Of a DNA stretch of 12,947 nucleotides, positions 6,769-12,947 are shown in pieces. Position 1 is the first letter of the stretch. The number at the start of each line of letters is the position of its first letter. The translations under genes were made by a program, and so were the position numbers. Below the pieces are notes generated by a model. The model ran no database searches, was not told the DNA's origin, and saw only the letters and a program-made list of their open reading frames with translations. The stretch is taken from NCBI GenBank assembly GCA_029974875.1, contig JARKQP010000361.1, forward strand, positions 1 through 12,947, given 5' to 3'. This DNA comes from Mobilitalea sp. Its GTDB lineage: Bacteria; Bacillota_A; Clostridia; Lachnospirales; Lachnospiraceae.

Positions 6769-7098
6769 TTAACGGCAACAATCCCGCATAGTACAGCCCT
6801 TTTTGTTTGCAGGGCATGTACTGCATTTGCTTTCCAATATCTCGCACAGGGCCGTCCCGCTGCTGGTGTGGCACCTGACAATATCCGCGTTCACTCTCTC
6901 TCCCTCTGTTACCGCGCATTTTACCATTTTATGCGATACCGTGTTCGTAAATAAAATAATGAGGTCCGGGCTCCCGATCTGGCTGCGGAGGTTTCCTGAC
7001 ATCTGAGTAAATACTTTTGCCTTACAGTTATATTCCTTGCATATCTTCATATATTGGCAAACCATACGGTCATGCCCTCCGATAATCACAACACTCAT
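6769..7098 (-). CDS. DUF2325 family protein with Cys-rich tail
   Basis: A 109-residue protein of unknown function. It begins MSVVIIGGHDRM, a Rossmann-like opening typical of DUF2325, and contains SPDLIILFTNTVSHKMVKCA at 43-62 and a RCHTSSG segment at 75-81. It has eleven cysteines (14, 20, 25, 61, 76, 85, 92, 95, 102, 107, 108), about 10 percent of the residues. The C-terminal cluster, C-x2-C-x6-C-x4-CC, looks suited to binding a metal or iron-sulphur cluster, though this is inference. The start is the ATG at 7098 with GAGGAGG 5 bases upstream; an ORF beginning at 7131 would extend back into the preceding gene and lacks such a site. It starts 14 bases after the DUF3793 stop and is the last gene of the feo operon. 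Confidence 0.82.
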   Translation of the reverse strand: MSVVIIGGHDRMVCQYMKICKEYNCKAKVFTQMSGNLRSQIGSPDLIILFTNTVSHKMVKCAVTEGERVNADIVRCHTSSGTALCEILESKCSTCPANKKGCTMRDCCR

Positions 7099-7112
7099 TG
7101 GTTCCTCCTCTT

Positions 7113-7730
7113 TTAAAGTACTAATCCACAAAACTGCCCCGAATGGTATATTTTTAAAATGTTCTGGATATCAAAGCCCCTGGATATCATACGGATCACT
7201 GTTTCCTGGGCTTGATTATAGCTTTCAAACAGCCGCCTTGCTTCCCTGACATTGCTGTAAACCTTCCAATATCCCGTATATAATGGATTTTTTCCCTGGT
7301 TTTCAATAAAGCCTGCCACATCCTCGGCCGGGTAACCAAGGAGCAGTCCCAGCTCGTGGGGAAACCCTCTTCCTTCTGCCGCGTATTCCTGGTATCTCCG
7401 GCTGCATTCCTTTAGCACCACATTTAGCTGGGGGGACTGGTAGCCCAGATATTCCATTAAATTATGGACCTTAGGGGAATTCAGGTAATTCTCCAGCTCT
7501 TCCCTCCGGTACAGGAAGAAGACGGTTTTATGCTTTGTCCTGCATAGGACACACATGGATACTGCTGTTCCCCGAAACCTTTGAAATACATGCCGCGCAT
7601 TACCGGTTGGCACAATGAAAAGGTTGGATATCTTTATTCCAGTCAATAAGGGTGCACATTGGAGTGCAATTTTTATCTCAATATTATCCTGATCTATCCG
7701 TTTTATTATCTGCAATGTTTCCCGGCTCAT
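7113..7730 (-). CDS. DUF3793 family protein
   Basis: A 205-residue soluble protein of unknown function found mainly in clostridia. Characteristic segments are ALQCAPLLTGIKISNLF at 22-38, the motif VFFLYRREELENYL at 70-83, FPHELGLLLGYPAEDVAGFI at 123-142 and GYWKVY at 153-158. Cys25, Cys60, Cys63 and Cys109 are visible; C-x2-C at 60-63 is a possible metal or redox site. The start is the ATG at 7730, because AGAGGAGA lies 4 bases upstream; an earlier ATG at 7748 would swallow that site. It follows the Fur-like gene by 85 bases and the DUF2325 gene begins 14 bases after its stop. Genes of this family are often met beside feo genes, which suggests a link to iron, but no biochemical role is known to me. 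Confidence 0.82.
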   Translation of the reverse strand: MSRETLQIIKRIDQDNIEIKIALQCAPLLTGIKISNLFIVPTGNARHVFQRFRGTAVSMCVLCRTKHKTVFFLYRREELENYLNSPKVHNLMEYLGYQSPQLNVVLKECSRRYQEYAAEGRGFPHELGLLLGYPAEDVAGFIENQGKNPLYTGYWKVYSNVREARRLFESYNQAQETVIRMISRGFDIQNILKIYHSGQFCGLVL

Positions 7731-7815
7731 GGAATCTCCTCTCATCAATGCAAGCTACTAACATCATTCCTCAACTTAAGTAAATGTATTCGGATAATCC
7801 CACGATTCTTTTTTA

Positions 7816-8223
7816 CTATCCTTTGTACGCATAGCCGTCCATTAGGGATAACGCATCCCCATGCTTAATATAGCCCTTGGCAATCAGCCCTGCCCTGATG
7901 ACTAACTGCCAATCCTGGTTTGTAAACTGCAGGATGCTCCCGTCCTCCAGCTTCACCTCATGCTCCTCGTCTTCACGGCCGTCTTCCAGCGCCGCCAGCT
8001 GGTATAGCTTCTTCCGGTTAATTGCACCTATCTCTTCCAAGGTATTTATCATCCGGTAAACGGTAGCCGTACCGATCCCGTTATCCACCTGGGAGGCCTT
8101 ATAATGGATCTCCTTACAGCAGGAGCATTGATTTTCCAATATAATATCGAGTAATATGAGCCTCTGCTTGGTGATCCTGAAGCCTTGCTCCTTCAATTTT
8201 TCAATAATTACATTTTTCTGCAT
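7816..8223 (-). CDS. Fur-family transcriptional regulator with degenerate metal site
   Basis: A 135-residue protein whose N-terminal half is a Fur-type winged helix: GFRITKQRLILLDII at 14-28 and the recognition region TATVYRMINTLEEIGAI at 52-68. Where canonical Fur proteins carry the HHDHLIC-x2-C metal-binding block, this one reads EDEEHEVKLEDGSILQF at 84-100, so the usual His cluster and first zinc-binding Cys pair are missing. The remaining cysteines (33, 35, 36) cluster as CSCC before the recognition helix. It probably still binds DNA, but metal sensing by the standard route looks unlikely. It sits 56 bases after the small Cys-rich gene in the feo operon. A GGAG site lies 6 bases before the ATG. 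Whether this protein or another Fur reads the Fur box upstream of the operon is not known. Confidence 0.85.
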   Translation of the reverse strand: MQKNVIIEKLKEQGFRITKQRLILLDIILENQCSCCKEIHYKASQVDNGIGTATVYRMINTLEEIGAINRKKLYQLAALEDGREDEEHEVKLEDGSILQFTNQDWQLVIRAGLIAKGYIKHGDALSLMDGYAYKG

Positions 8224-8279
8224 CTTTATCTCCAGCTCCGAATTATCCAGTCACACATGTCCCTTTTGGCATCACCAGC

Positions 8280-8423
8280 TCACTCATGATGGCAGGATCC
8301 GCCACAGCTGCTGCAGCCGGAGCCGCAATGAACTGATTTTCCCTGCTTTTTCGTATGGACCATACTCCGGATAATTAATCCTACAACAGCGAGTACTGCA
8401 ATACCTACGATTAAAGTTCCCAT
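8280..8423 (-). CDS. FeoB-associated Cys-rich membrane protein
   Basis: A 47-residue protein. One membrane helix (TLIVGIAVLAVVGLIIRSM, 3-21) is followed by a basic stretch and a Cys/Gly-rich tail, HCGSGCSSCGGSCHHE, with four cysteines and three histidines. This is the pattern of the small FeoB-associated Cys-rich proteins annotated as the P12 attachment-protein family, which follow feoB in many Firmicutes. They are thought to assist ferrous iron transport, perhaps by handling Fe(II) at the membrane; the mechanism is not established. The ATG at 8423 has a strong AAGGAGG site 7 bases upstream. It follows feoB by 64 bases containing a strong hairpin. Confidence 0.88.
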   Translation of the reverse strand: MGTLIVGIAVLAVVGLIIRSMVHTKKQGKSVHCGSGCSSCGGSCHHE

Positions 8424-8438
8424 AGAACTACCTCCTTA

Positions 8439-8477
8439 TTGCCCGCAAGCCCGCACCGGTAGGGTGCAGGCCTGCAA
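8439..8477 (-). other. GC-rich hairpin between feoB and the Cys-rich gene
   Basis: A 9-bp stem pairs 8449-8457 with 8463-8471 (one position is a G-U pair in the minus-strand RNA) around a 5-base loop. An outer TTGC/GCAA helix (8439-8442 with 8474-8477) extends it. No U-run follows, so it is not a terminator. The AAGGAGG of the small gene lies directly downstream. It may protect the feoB mRNA 3' end or set relative expression. Confidence 0.5.
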
Positions 8478-8487
8478 TATATTTGTA

Positions 8488-10683
8488 TTATTTATTGGCT
8501 CCTGCCAAGGTTTTTAATTTAATTGTGCCCTTTCCTGAAGGTCTGACTAATAAAAAGATGAATAAAGCTACGATAATAAACGCTGCCACTGTTCCGATCC
8601 CAAAGCTGCCTGTTGTGATCAGGGTTCCGATCTGGTAAATGGCAAGTGATACCAGGTATGCAAGACCTGTCTGGTATCCTACTGCGATCCAGAACCATTT
8701 TGTATTGTTCATCTCCCGCTTGATTGCTCCCATTGCTGCAAAGCAGGGTGCGCAAAGCAGGTTGAATACCAGGAAGGAATATGCCGCAATGGTAGTCATG
8801 CTGCCTGCAAGGCTTCCCCAGATCTCAGACCCATCCTCCGCAACCTCCGCAAAGCCATAGAGGATACCAAAGGTGCCGACAACGTTTTCCTTTGCAACCA
8901 GGCCGGTGATCGCCGCAACGGTTGACCTCCAGTCGCCCCAACCGAGGGGAACGAAGATCCAACTGACCAAATTACCCAGGTTTGCTAAAATGCTATGGTC
9001 AAGCTCCACATCCTCCAGCATCTTAAACTGTCCGTCAACCCATCCGAAGAATGAGGTAAACCATACGACAATCGTTGAAAGGAGGATAATGGTACCCGCC
9101 TTCTTAATGAAGGAGGAACCGCGCTCCCAGGTGCTTCTTAATATATTGCCCACCGTAGGCATATGGTAAGCCGGAAGCTCCATCACGAAGGGTGATACAT
9201 CACCTGAGAACAGTTTTGTTTTCTTAAGGATAATACCGGAGCAGATAACTGCCGCAATACCGACAAAATATGCACTGGGTGATACCCACCAGGCTCCGCC
9301 AAACAGGGCGCCTGCAATCAGCGCAATAATAGGAAGCTTTGCACCACAGGGAATAAAGGTGGTGGTCATGATCGTCATCTTACGGTCACGGTCACTCTCT
9401 ATTGTCCTTGAAGCCATGATTCCAGGCACTCCACAGCCACTTCCGATCAGCATAGGAATAAAAGACTTACCGGAAAGACCAAATTTACGGAACACACGGT
9501 CCATAATAAAGGCTACTCTTGCCATATAGCCACAGGATTCCAGAAAAGCCAGGAACACGAAGAGCACAAGCATCTGGGGAACAAAGCCCAGTACCGCACC
9601 AACACCGGCTACAATACCGTCAAGAATCAGGCCCTGGAGCCAGTCGGCACATCCAATTGCATTCAAGCCGGCTTCTACAAGCACCGGAATTCCGGGAACC
9701 TCCAGACCGAAGAAGCTCCAGCCATCCCCGAATACCCCATCATTGGCCCAGTCCGTAGCCCAGGTTCCCACGGTAGTAACGGAGACATAATAAACAAGGA
9801 ACATTACCACAGCAAAGATCGGAAGAGCCAGTATACGGTTTGTCACAATCCGGTCAATCTTGTCGGAGGTACTCAGCTTCTCCTTCTTCTGCTTGCTGCG
9901 ACATTCATTAATAATAGAAGAAATGTATACATAGCGCTCATTTGTAATAATACTTTCCGTATCATCATCCAGCTCTGCCTCAATCCGGCCAAGCTCAGCA
10001 CCCAGATCCGGTACCTGCTTCATCTGGGCTCCGATTTTCTCATCCTTTTCAAAGAGCTTAATGGCAAAAAACCTTCTCTGTGCCTCCGGAACCTCCGAAG
10101 CAATTTTTCCTTCGATAACCTCCAGGATCTCTTCCACTTTTTTGTTGAATTTATGTACTGATGCTGCTGTAGTCTTTTTCCCGGCAAGCTCCACTGCTTT
10201 TTTTGCAGCCTCTGCGATTCCCTTGCCCTTTAATGCGGAGATTTCCACCACCTCACAGCCCAGCTTTTTACTCAGCATGTCAATATGGATCTTATCGCCT
10301 TCCTTTTCCACGATATCCATCATGTTTACTGCCATAACCACAGGAATGCCGAGCTCCATCAGCTGTGTGGAAAGATATAGGTTACGTTCCAGATTGGTTC
10401 CGTCTATGATATTGAGTATTGCATCCGGGCGCTCTGTCAGTAGATAATTCCGGGCAACCACTTCCTCCAAGGTATATGGTGACAAGGAGTAGATACCGGG
10501 CAGGTCAATAATCACTACCTCCTCGGAGTCCTTTGTCTTATATGCCTTCCTTAGCTTTCCCTCTTTTTTCTCTACCGTTACACCCGGCCAGTTCCCTACG
10601 AACTGGTTTGAACCCGTTAATGCATTGAACAAGGTGGTCTTTCCGCTGTTCGGGTTGCCGGCTAATGCTATCTTGATTGACAT
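8488..10683 (-). CDS. feoB: Ferrous iron transport protein B
   Basis: FeoB is the GTPase-coupled inner-membrane importer of Fe(II), the main iron uptake route in anaerobes. The 731-residue protein is within the normal size. The N-terminal G domain shows G1 GNPNSGKTT at 9-17, G2 Thr36, G3 DLPG at 60-63, G4 NMMD at 120-123 and G5 SALKGKG at 149-155. A helical domain follows to about 280. The membrane domain then carries two Gate regions with the pore-associated cysteines in GSGCGVP and FIPCGAKLP, and a late LLCAPCFAAMGAIKREM segment. The C-terminus ends in a hydrophobic helix and a short basic tail. AAAGGAG lies 8 bases before the ATG. It is the third gene of the feo operon. Assignment is secure. 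Confidence 0.98.
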   Translation of the reverse strand: MSIKIALAGNPNSGKTTLFNALTGSNQFVGNWPGVTVEKKEGKLRKAYKTKDSEEVVIIDLPGIYSLSPYTLEEVVARNYLLTERPDAILNIIDGTNLERNLYLSTQLMELGIPVVMAVNMMDIVEKEGDKIHIDMLSKKLGCEVVEISALKGKGIAEAAKKAVELAGKKTTAASVHKFNKKVEEILEVIEGKIASEVPEAQRRFFAIKLFEKDEKIGAQMKQVPDLGAELGRIEAELDDDTESIITNERYVYISSIINECRSKQKKEKLSTSDKIDRIVTNRILALPIFAVVMFLVYYVSVTTVGTWATDWANDGVFGDGWSFFGLEVPGIPVLVEAGLNAIGCADWLQGLILDGIVAGVGAVLGFVPQMLVLFVFLAFLESCGYMARVAFIMDRVFRKFGLSGKSFIPMLIGSGCGVPGIMASRTIESDRDRKMTIMTTTFIPCGAKLPIIALIAGALFGGAWWVSPSAYFVGIAAVICSGIILKKTKLFSGDVSPFVMELPAYHMPTVGNILRSTWERGSSFIKKAGTIILLSTIVVWFTSFFGWVDGQFKMLEDVELDHSILANLGNLVSWIFVPLGWGDWRSTVAAITGLVAKENVVGTFGILYGFAEVAEDGSEIWGSLAGSMTTIAAYSFLVFNLLCAPCFAAMGAIKREMNNTKWFWIAVGYQTGLAYLVSLAIYQIGTLITTGSFGIGTVAAFIIVALFIFLLVRPSGKGTIKLKTLAGANK

Positions 10684-10816
10684 GTCTACTCTCCTTTTTT
10701 ACTTGTTTTTACTGAATTAATGGTTGTCTTTGTAGCCTTGCAGGCCAGCCTGCCAGGTTAGTCCATCCCCTTTGGTGTTAGTTGCTTCTAACTCCTGGAC
10801 AAAAACAGGCAGAAGC
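10684..10816 (-). other. feoA2-feoB intergenic spacer with small hairpins
   Basis: This 133-base spacer is longer than the others in the operon. It contains GTTAG/CTAAC (small loop) and a GCAGG/CCTGC hairpin with a 4-base loop around 10740-10760. No U-run follows either, so nothing indicates termination. No reading frame with a ribosome site is seen. Confidence 0.4.
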
Positions 10817-11035
10817 TTATTCCACCTCAATCATCTGGGCATCTACTTTACGCAGGGACAGCTCATATCCTCTTACCGTCACTTCAATCGGATCTCCTAA
10901 GGGTGCTACCTTTCTGACGAATATATCCACACCCTTCGTTATTCCCATGTCCATAATCCTTCTTTTTACCGGCCCTTCCCCGGAAAGCTTTTTTACCTTC
11001 ACGCTTCGACCGCATGGTATTTCCTTTAAAGTCAT
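10817..11035 (-). CDS. feoA: FeoA family protein (second copy)
   Basis: A 72-residue SH3-like beta-barrel protein of the FeoA family, which partners with FeoB in the cytoplasm and is required for ferrous iron uptake. Family marks are GEGPVKRRIMDMGITKGVDIFV at 19-40, which covers the (R)RRLxDMGxxxG motif, followed by APLGDPIEVTVRGYELSLRK, the typical second half. It lies 81 bases after the first feoA and 133 bases before feoB. An AAAAGGAG site lies 9 bases before the ATG. Length is normal for a free-standing FeoA. This copy is closer to the classic FeoA consensus than the first one. Confidence 0.94.
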   Translation of the reverse strand: MTLKEIPCGRSVKVKKLSGEGPVKRRIMDMGITKGVDIFVRKVAPLGDPIEVTVRGYELSLRKVDAQMIEVE

Positions 11036-11116
11036 TCTTCCTACTCCTTTTTATTTACTTGAATCATCATTCATGTTGAATTAATCATTCATTGATTTTA
11101 AATTAATGTAGCTCAA

Positions 11117-11326
11117 TCAAACCAATATCTTATTGGCGATATCCTTACCGATTGCTACCTTTGAATCCTTTACGTTCACAATCATGTTCCCGCCTATTTC
11201 CGAGATCACTGTTACGGTTCCCCCTGATACAAATCCCAGGTTTTCTAAAAATCTTCTTGTTTCATCTTTACCGCCAACCTTCTTTATTACGTTTGGCTCC
11301 CCGATTTTTACCATTGTCAAAGGCAT
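11117..11326 (-). CDS. feoA: FeoA family protein (first gene of feo operon)
   Basis: A 69-residue FeoA-domain protein. It shows RRFLENLGFVSGGTVTVISE at 24-43, the FeoA core, then GGNMIVNVKDSKVAIGKDIANKI. It is diverged from the second copy and belongs to the clostridial type that often precedes it. The start at 11326 (MPLTMVKIGE) has only a weak purine-rich GAAGATGAG upstream, and the ATG four codons later is a possible alternative. It is the first gene after the Fur-controlled promoter, with a leader of about 50 bases. Tandem FeoA genes are common in clostridia; a division of labour between them is unproven. Confidence 0.92.
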   Translation of the reverse strand: MPLTMVKIGEPNVIKKVGGKDETRRFLENLGFVSGGTVTVISEIGGNMIVNVKDSKVAIGKDIANKILV

Positions 11327-11349
11327 ATACGCTCATCTTCTTTCTTTAT

Positions 11350-11364
11350 TGATAATGATTTTCA
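11350..11364. promoter_or_regulatory. Fur box
   Basis: TGATAATGATTTTCA matches the 7-1-7 Fur operator TGATAAT-N-ATTATCA at all but one position. It lies about 12-26 bases downstream of the predicted transcription start of the feo operon. Bound Fur would block initiation or clearance, giving iron-repressed expression. Confidence 0.85.
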
Positions 11365-11381
11365 TTTGCTCTTACAAGGTT

Positions 11382-11410
11382 AGTATAGGCTAATTTTTGC
11401 TAGACGTCAA
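11382..11410 (-). promoter_or_regulatory. Promoter of the feo operon
   Basis: Minus-strand TTGACG (11405-11410), a 17-base spacer and TATACT (11382-11387) form a near-consensus sigma-A promoter. Transcription should start near 11375, leaving a leader of about 50 bases that contains the Fur box. No other promoter is evident before the terminator at 6626-6657, so all seven downstream genes may share one transcript. Confidence 0.82.
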
Positions 11411-11483
11411 GAGCTTTTTTGATTATTTTTTATCAGACTTTGATGTAATCAAGGGGAATGCGGTTGCAATTAGATGGTATAGG

Positions 11484-11525
11484 AAAAAGCTGCAGTGTTT
11501 GCATCAATTGCAACAGCTGCAGCTT
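11484..11525 (-). terminator. Rho-independent terminator after the small beta-sheet protein gene
   Basis: AAGCTGCAG (11487-11495) pairs with CTGCAGCTT (11517-11525), and TTTGCA pairs with TGCAA(A) around the centre, with a small internal mismatch. On the minus strand the stem runs into TTTTT (11484-11488). It closes the 12947-11584 gene pair before the feo promoter. The rest of the 11411-11583 gap is AT-rich with nothing else recognisable. Confidence 0.75.
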
Positions 11526-11583
11526 AGGCTGGTCCACCTTTATGAATCCACTATTTATCTACTTTATATTTTAGTCCTATGGG

Positions 11584-11895
11584 CTAAACCCTCTTAACCG
11601 CTTCATATTCAAAGCTGCCCATTGCATTTGAAGAATTTCCTTTTATTTTACCGTCCTCCATCAGCTCGCCTGTCATATGGAATTCCATTTCCCCGATGGG
11701 GATTTTTATGGTAAATTTATAGGAAATACTGTTTCCATCCACTGTTCCGTCAACAATTTCTGCTTTATTGCCATTCCCTTTGTCCGTTATCACTCCCTTT
11801 AGTGTACTACCTTCAACGCTGTACTCGTGCTCCGAGAATTGATCCCCCATGTAAGTATGTACTACAATGTCCCACATTCCAGAAAATTTGTCCAT
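11584..11895 (-). CDS. Small conserved beta-strand protein, function unknown
   Basis: A 103-residue soluble protein with no signal peptide or membrane segment. It is a succession of short beta strands separated by Gly/Asp turns: FSGMWDIVVHTYMGDQ at 4-19, then repeated patterns such as STLKGVITDKG, IVDGTVDGNSISYKF, MEFHMTGELMEDGKIKG and MGSFEYEAVK. The W near the start and the G-x-W opening resemble lipocalin-like small barrels found in many bacterial hypothetical proteins, but I cannot name the family. AAGGAGG lies 6 bases before the ATG. It follows the UroD-like methyltransferase gene by 92 bases, with a weak hairpin and a possible TATAAT (11922-11927) between, so it may be co-transcribed or have its own promoter. 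Confidence 0.72.
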   Translation of the reverse strand: MDKFSGMWDIVVHTYMGDQFSEHEYSVEGSTLKGVITDKGNGNKAEIVDGTVDGNSISYKFTIKIPIGEMEFHMTGELMEDGKIKGNSSNAMGSFEYEAVKRV

Positions 11896-11945
11896 GCTAC
11901 GTCCTCCTTATTTCTATATATATTATATATCTTTTTCCTGCCTGC

Positions 11946-11970
11946 AAAAATCTTGCTTATGGCATGCAAG
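11946..11970 (-). terminator. Weak hairpin plus U-run after the methyltransferase gene
   Basis: CTTGC (11952-11956) pairs with GCAAG (11966-11970) and on the minus strand is followed by A then TTTTT (11946-11950). With only five base pairs it would be at best a partial terminator or attenuator between the methyltransferase gene and the small protein gene. Confidence 0.3.
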
Positions 11971-11987
11971 GCTGTTACAGCTTCCTT

Positions 11988-12947
11988 TTAGCTTATCGTT
12001 GATGAAATGCCACGATATCTGCCGTACTTCTTGCCCTCATCATCAATAATTGCATCAACTCCCCTGACCGTGGAGAACATAACTGCGGAGCTTGCCATAA
12101 GTCCTCCGTTCTTTCCAAGGATATCAATGGTATCACGAACCGCTTTACGGACATCTTCTTCCGTCGCTCCCGGTGCATCCGTAACCTGAGGATCCACACA
12201 GCCGGCAAAAATCATTTTGTCCCCATGCTTTTCCTTGATTTCTTCCCAGTGGTTCACCGGCGATACGGCATGCCAGGCCTCCACCCCGATTTCTGCCAGA
12301 TCCCCTACAATCGGTGCAATATATCCGCAGGAATGGTGCATGTAATGCATTCCCAGGTTCCTGCAGGCCTCAGCCATCCTTTTTTCCGGTTCCTTGAAAA
12401 TTTCACGCCACATATCAGGGGACATGAACATATTGGCCTGGTTTCCCCAGTCATCATGCATCAGTAAAAAGTCAGGATCCATGTACTTTTTAATATAATG
12501 CATCTGTTCAATGCGGTAATCCGCATAGGCATTCACATACCCGGCATAGTCCTCTGTTTCATACAGTGCACATAGCCCATTCTCAAACCCCATCATTGCA
12601 TTCAGCCGTTCAAAGGCTCCCATGTTTCCAACGATATACCCCATAATTTCTTCCTTCTTTGACCACATGGCCTTTGTCCGGGCGCCGATCATCTCCCAGT
12701 TTAAATCCTTCACACTGGGAAAATGGATATATTCCCTCCACTGTGTCATATCATCAAAGAAGCTGATGTTAGGCTTCACATGGGTCATCAGCTCCGGATG
12801 GTCCGGATCCAGCTCCCAGGTGAGGCCGAACCAATCCTTCCCGTTCTGGAAAAGCGGCCGGTCGTTAATCTCCGGTGTAATCAGCATCTGGCTGGCCGGG
12901 TTGATCATCGGCACCCACTCAGGAATTTTATGGTCCCAGACCAGCTG
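11988..12947 (-). CDS. UroD-like corrinoid/cofactor methyltransferase (partial, 5' end outside window)
   Basis: The last 319 residues are visible. The frame stays open to the right edge with no convincing start; a GTG at 12914 has no ribosome site and the upstream codons (QLVWDHKIPEWV) look like real protein. The fold is the uroporphyrinogen decarboxylase superfamily. HHSCG at 204-208 of the visible part gives the H-x-C, and Cys250 in AGCVDPQ supplies the later Cys. Together they form the H-x-C-x(n)-C zinc site of the MtaA/MtbA/CmuA methyltransferases, which activate a methyl acceptor thiol. LLMHDDWGNQ at 161-170 is also typical of this branch. True haem-pathway HemE does not have this zinc site, so I favour a methyl transfer role, for example in methoxy-compound or methylamine use. 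Its corrinoid protein and partner methyltransferase are not in the window. The substrate is unknown. Confidence 0.82.
   Translation of the reverse strand, partial: QLVWDHKIPEWVPMINPASQMLITPEINDRPLFQNGKDWFGLTWELDPDHPELMTHVKPNISFFDDMTQWREYIHFPSVKDLNWEMIGARTKAMWSKKEEIMGYIVGNMGAFERLNAMMGFENGLCALYETEDYAGYVNAYADYRIEQMHYIKKYMDPDFLLMHDDWGNQANMFMSPDMWREIFKEPEKRMAEACRNLGMHYMHHSCGYIAPIVGDLAEIGVEAWHAVSPVNHWEEIKEKHGDKMIFAGCVDPQVTDAPGATEEDVRKAVRDTIDILGKNGGLMASSAVMFSTVRGVDAIIDDEGKKYGRYRGISSTIS

Noticed and set aside
8439..8477. Terminator after feoB
   Set aside because: A strong stem but no T-run on the minus strand, and a co-directional gene with a strong ribosome site follows at once.
10061..10447. 128-codon plus-strand open frame antisense to feoB
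   Set aside because: It is the mirror of the FeoB G-domain coding region, Ser/Ile-rich, with no ribosome site.
11397..11597. 66-codon plus-strand open frame between feo promoter and the small protein gene
   Set aside because: It reads through a clear minus-strand terminator, starts with a weak codon and has no ribosome site.
11988..12914. Reading the GTG at 12914 as the start of the UroD-like gene
   Set aside because: No ribosome site precedes it and the frame remains open with protein-like codons to the window edge, so the gene is treated as partial.
11988..12947. HemE uroporphyrinogen decarboxylase
   Set aside because: The H-x-C ... C zinc motif belongs to the methyltransferase branch of the superfamily, not to haem-pathway HemE.

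Overview
The window looks like the chromosome of a low-to-moderate GC anaerobic Firmicute, most likely a member of the Lachnospiraceae (Clostridium cluster XIVa). The evidence is strong AGGAGG ribosome sites, a YtcQ/LplB/LplC-type CUT1 sugar transporter without its own ATPase, and a clostridial-style feo operon with two FeoA proteins, a tiny FeoB-associated Cys-rich protein and DUF3793/DUF2325 partners. Family assignments come from reading motifs, not from database searches. Every gene I can support lies on the minus strand, so transcription runs from high to low coordinates.

Layout, in transcription order. (1) 12947-11584: the 3' part of a UroD-like methyltransferase gene (5' end outside the window), then a small glycine-rich beta-sheet protein, closed by a terminator at 11484-11525. 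(2) 11410-6626: an iron operon. A consensus-like promoter with a Fur box just downstream drives feoA1, feoA2, feoB, a 47-aa Cys-rich membrane protein, a Fur-family regulator with a degenerate metal site, a DUF3793 protein and a Cys-rich DUF2325 protein. It ends at a clear terminator at 6626-6657. (3) 6620-807: an arabinose-saccharide operon. Its control region has two 9-bp direct repeats 21 bp apart and a leader built of seven 15-16 bp tandem units. The genes are an intracellular GH51 arabinofuranosidase, two permeases and a lipoprotein binding protein. (4) 1119-847: a hairpin-rich non-coding stretch, then a terminator at 807-846. (5) 710-1: a consensus promoter and the 5' two thirds of class II fructose-bisphosphate aldolase.

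How the genes work together. In the arabinose operon the binding protein and permeases would import short arabinose-containing saccharides using an ATPase encoded elsewhere, and the cytoplasmic GH51 enzyme would release arabinose. In the iron operon FeoB imports ferrous iron, FeoA proteins and the Cys-rich peptide assist, and the Fur box should shut the operon off when iron is plentiful. The roles of the Fur-like, DUF3793 and DUF2325 proteins are unknown, but their position in the operon ties them to iron or redox state.

Most worth a second look: the multi-hairpin element at 871-1050, the tandem-repeat leader and AraC-like repeat pair upstream of the arabinofuranosidase, and the regulator-DUF3793-DUF2325 tail of the feo operon. 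I found no phage genes, transposase, CRISPR array, tRNA or rRNA.
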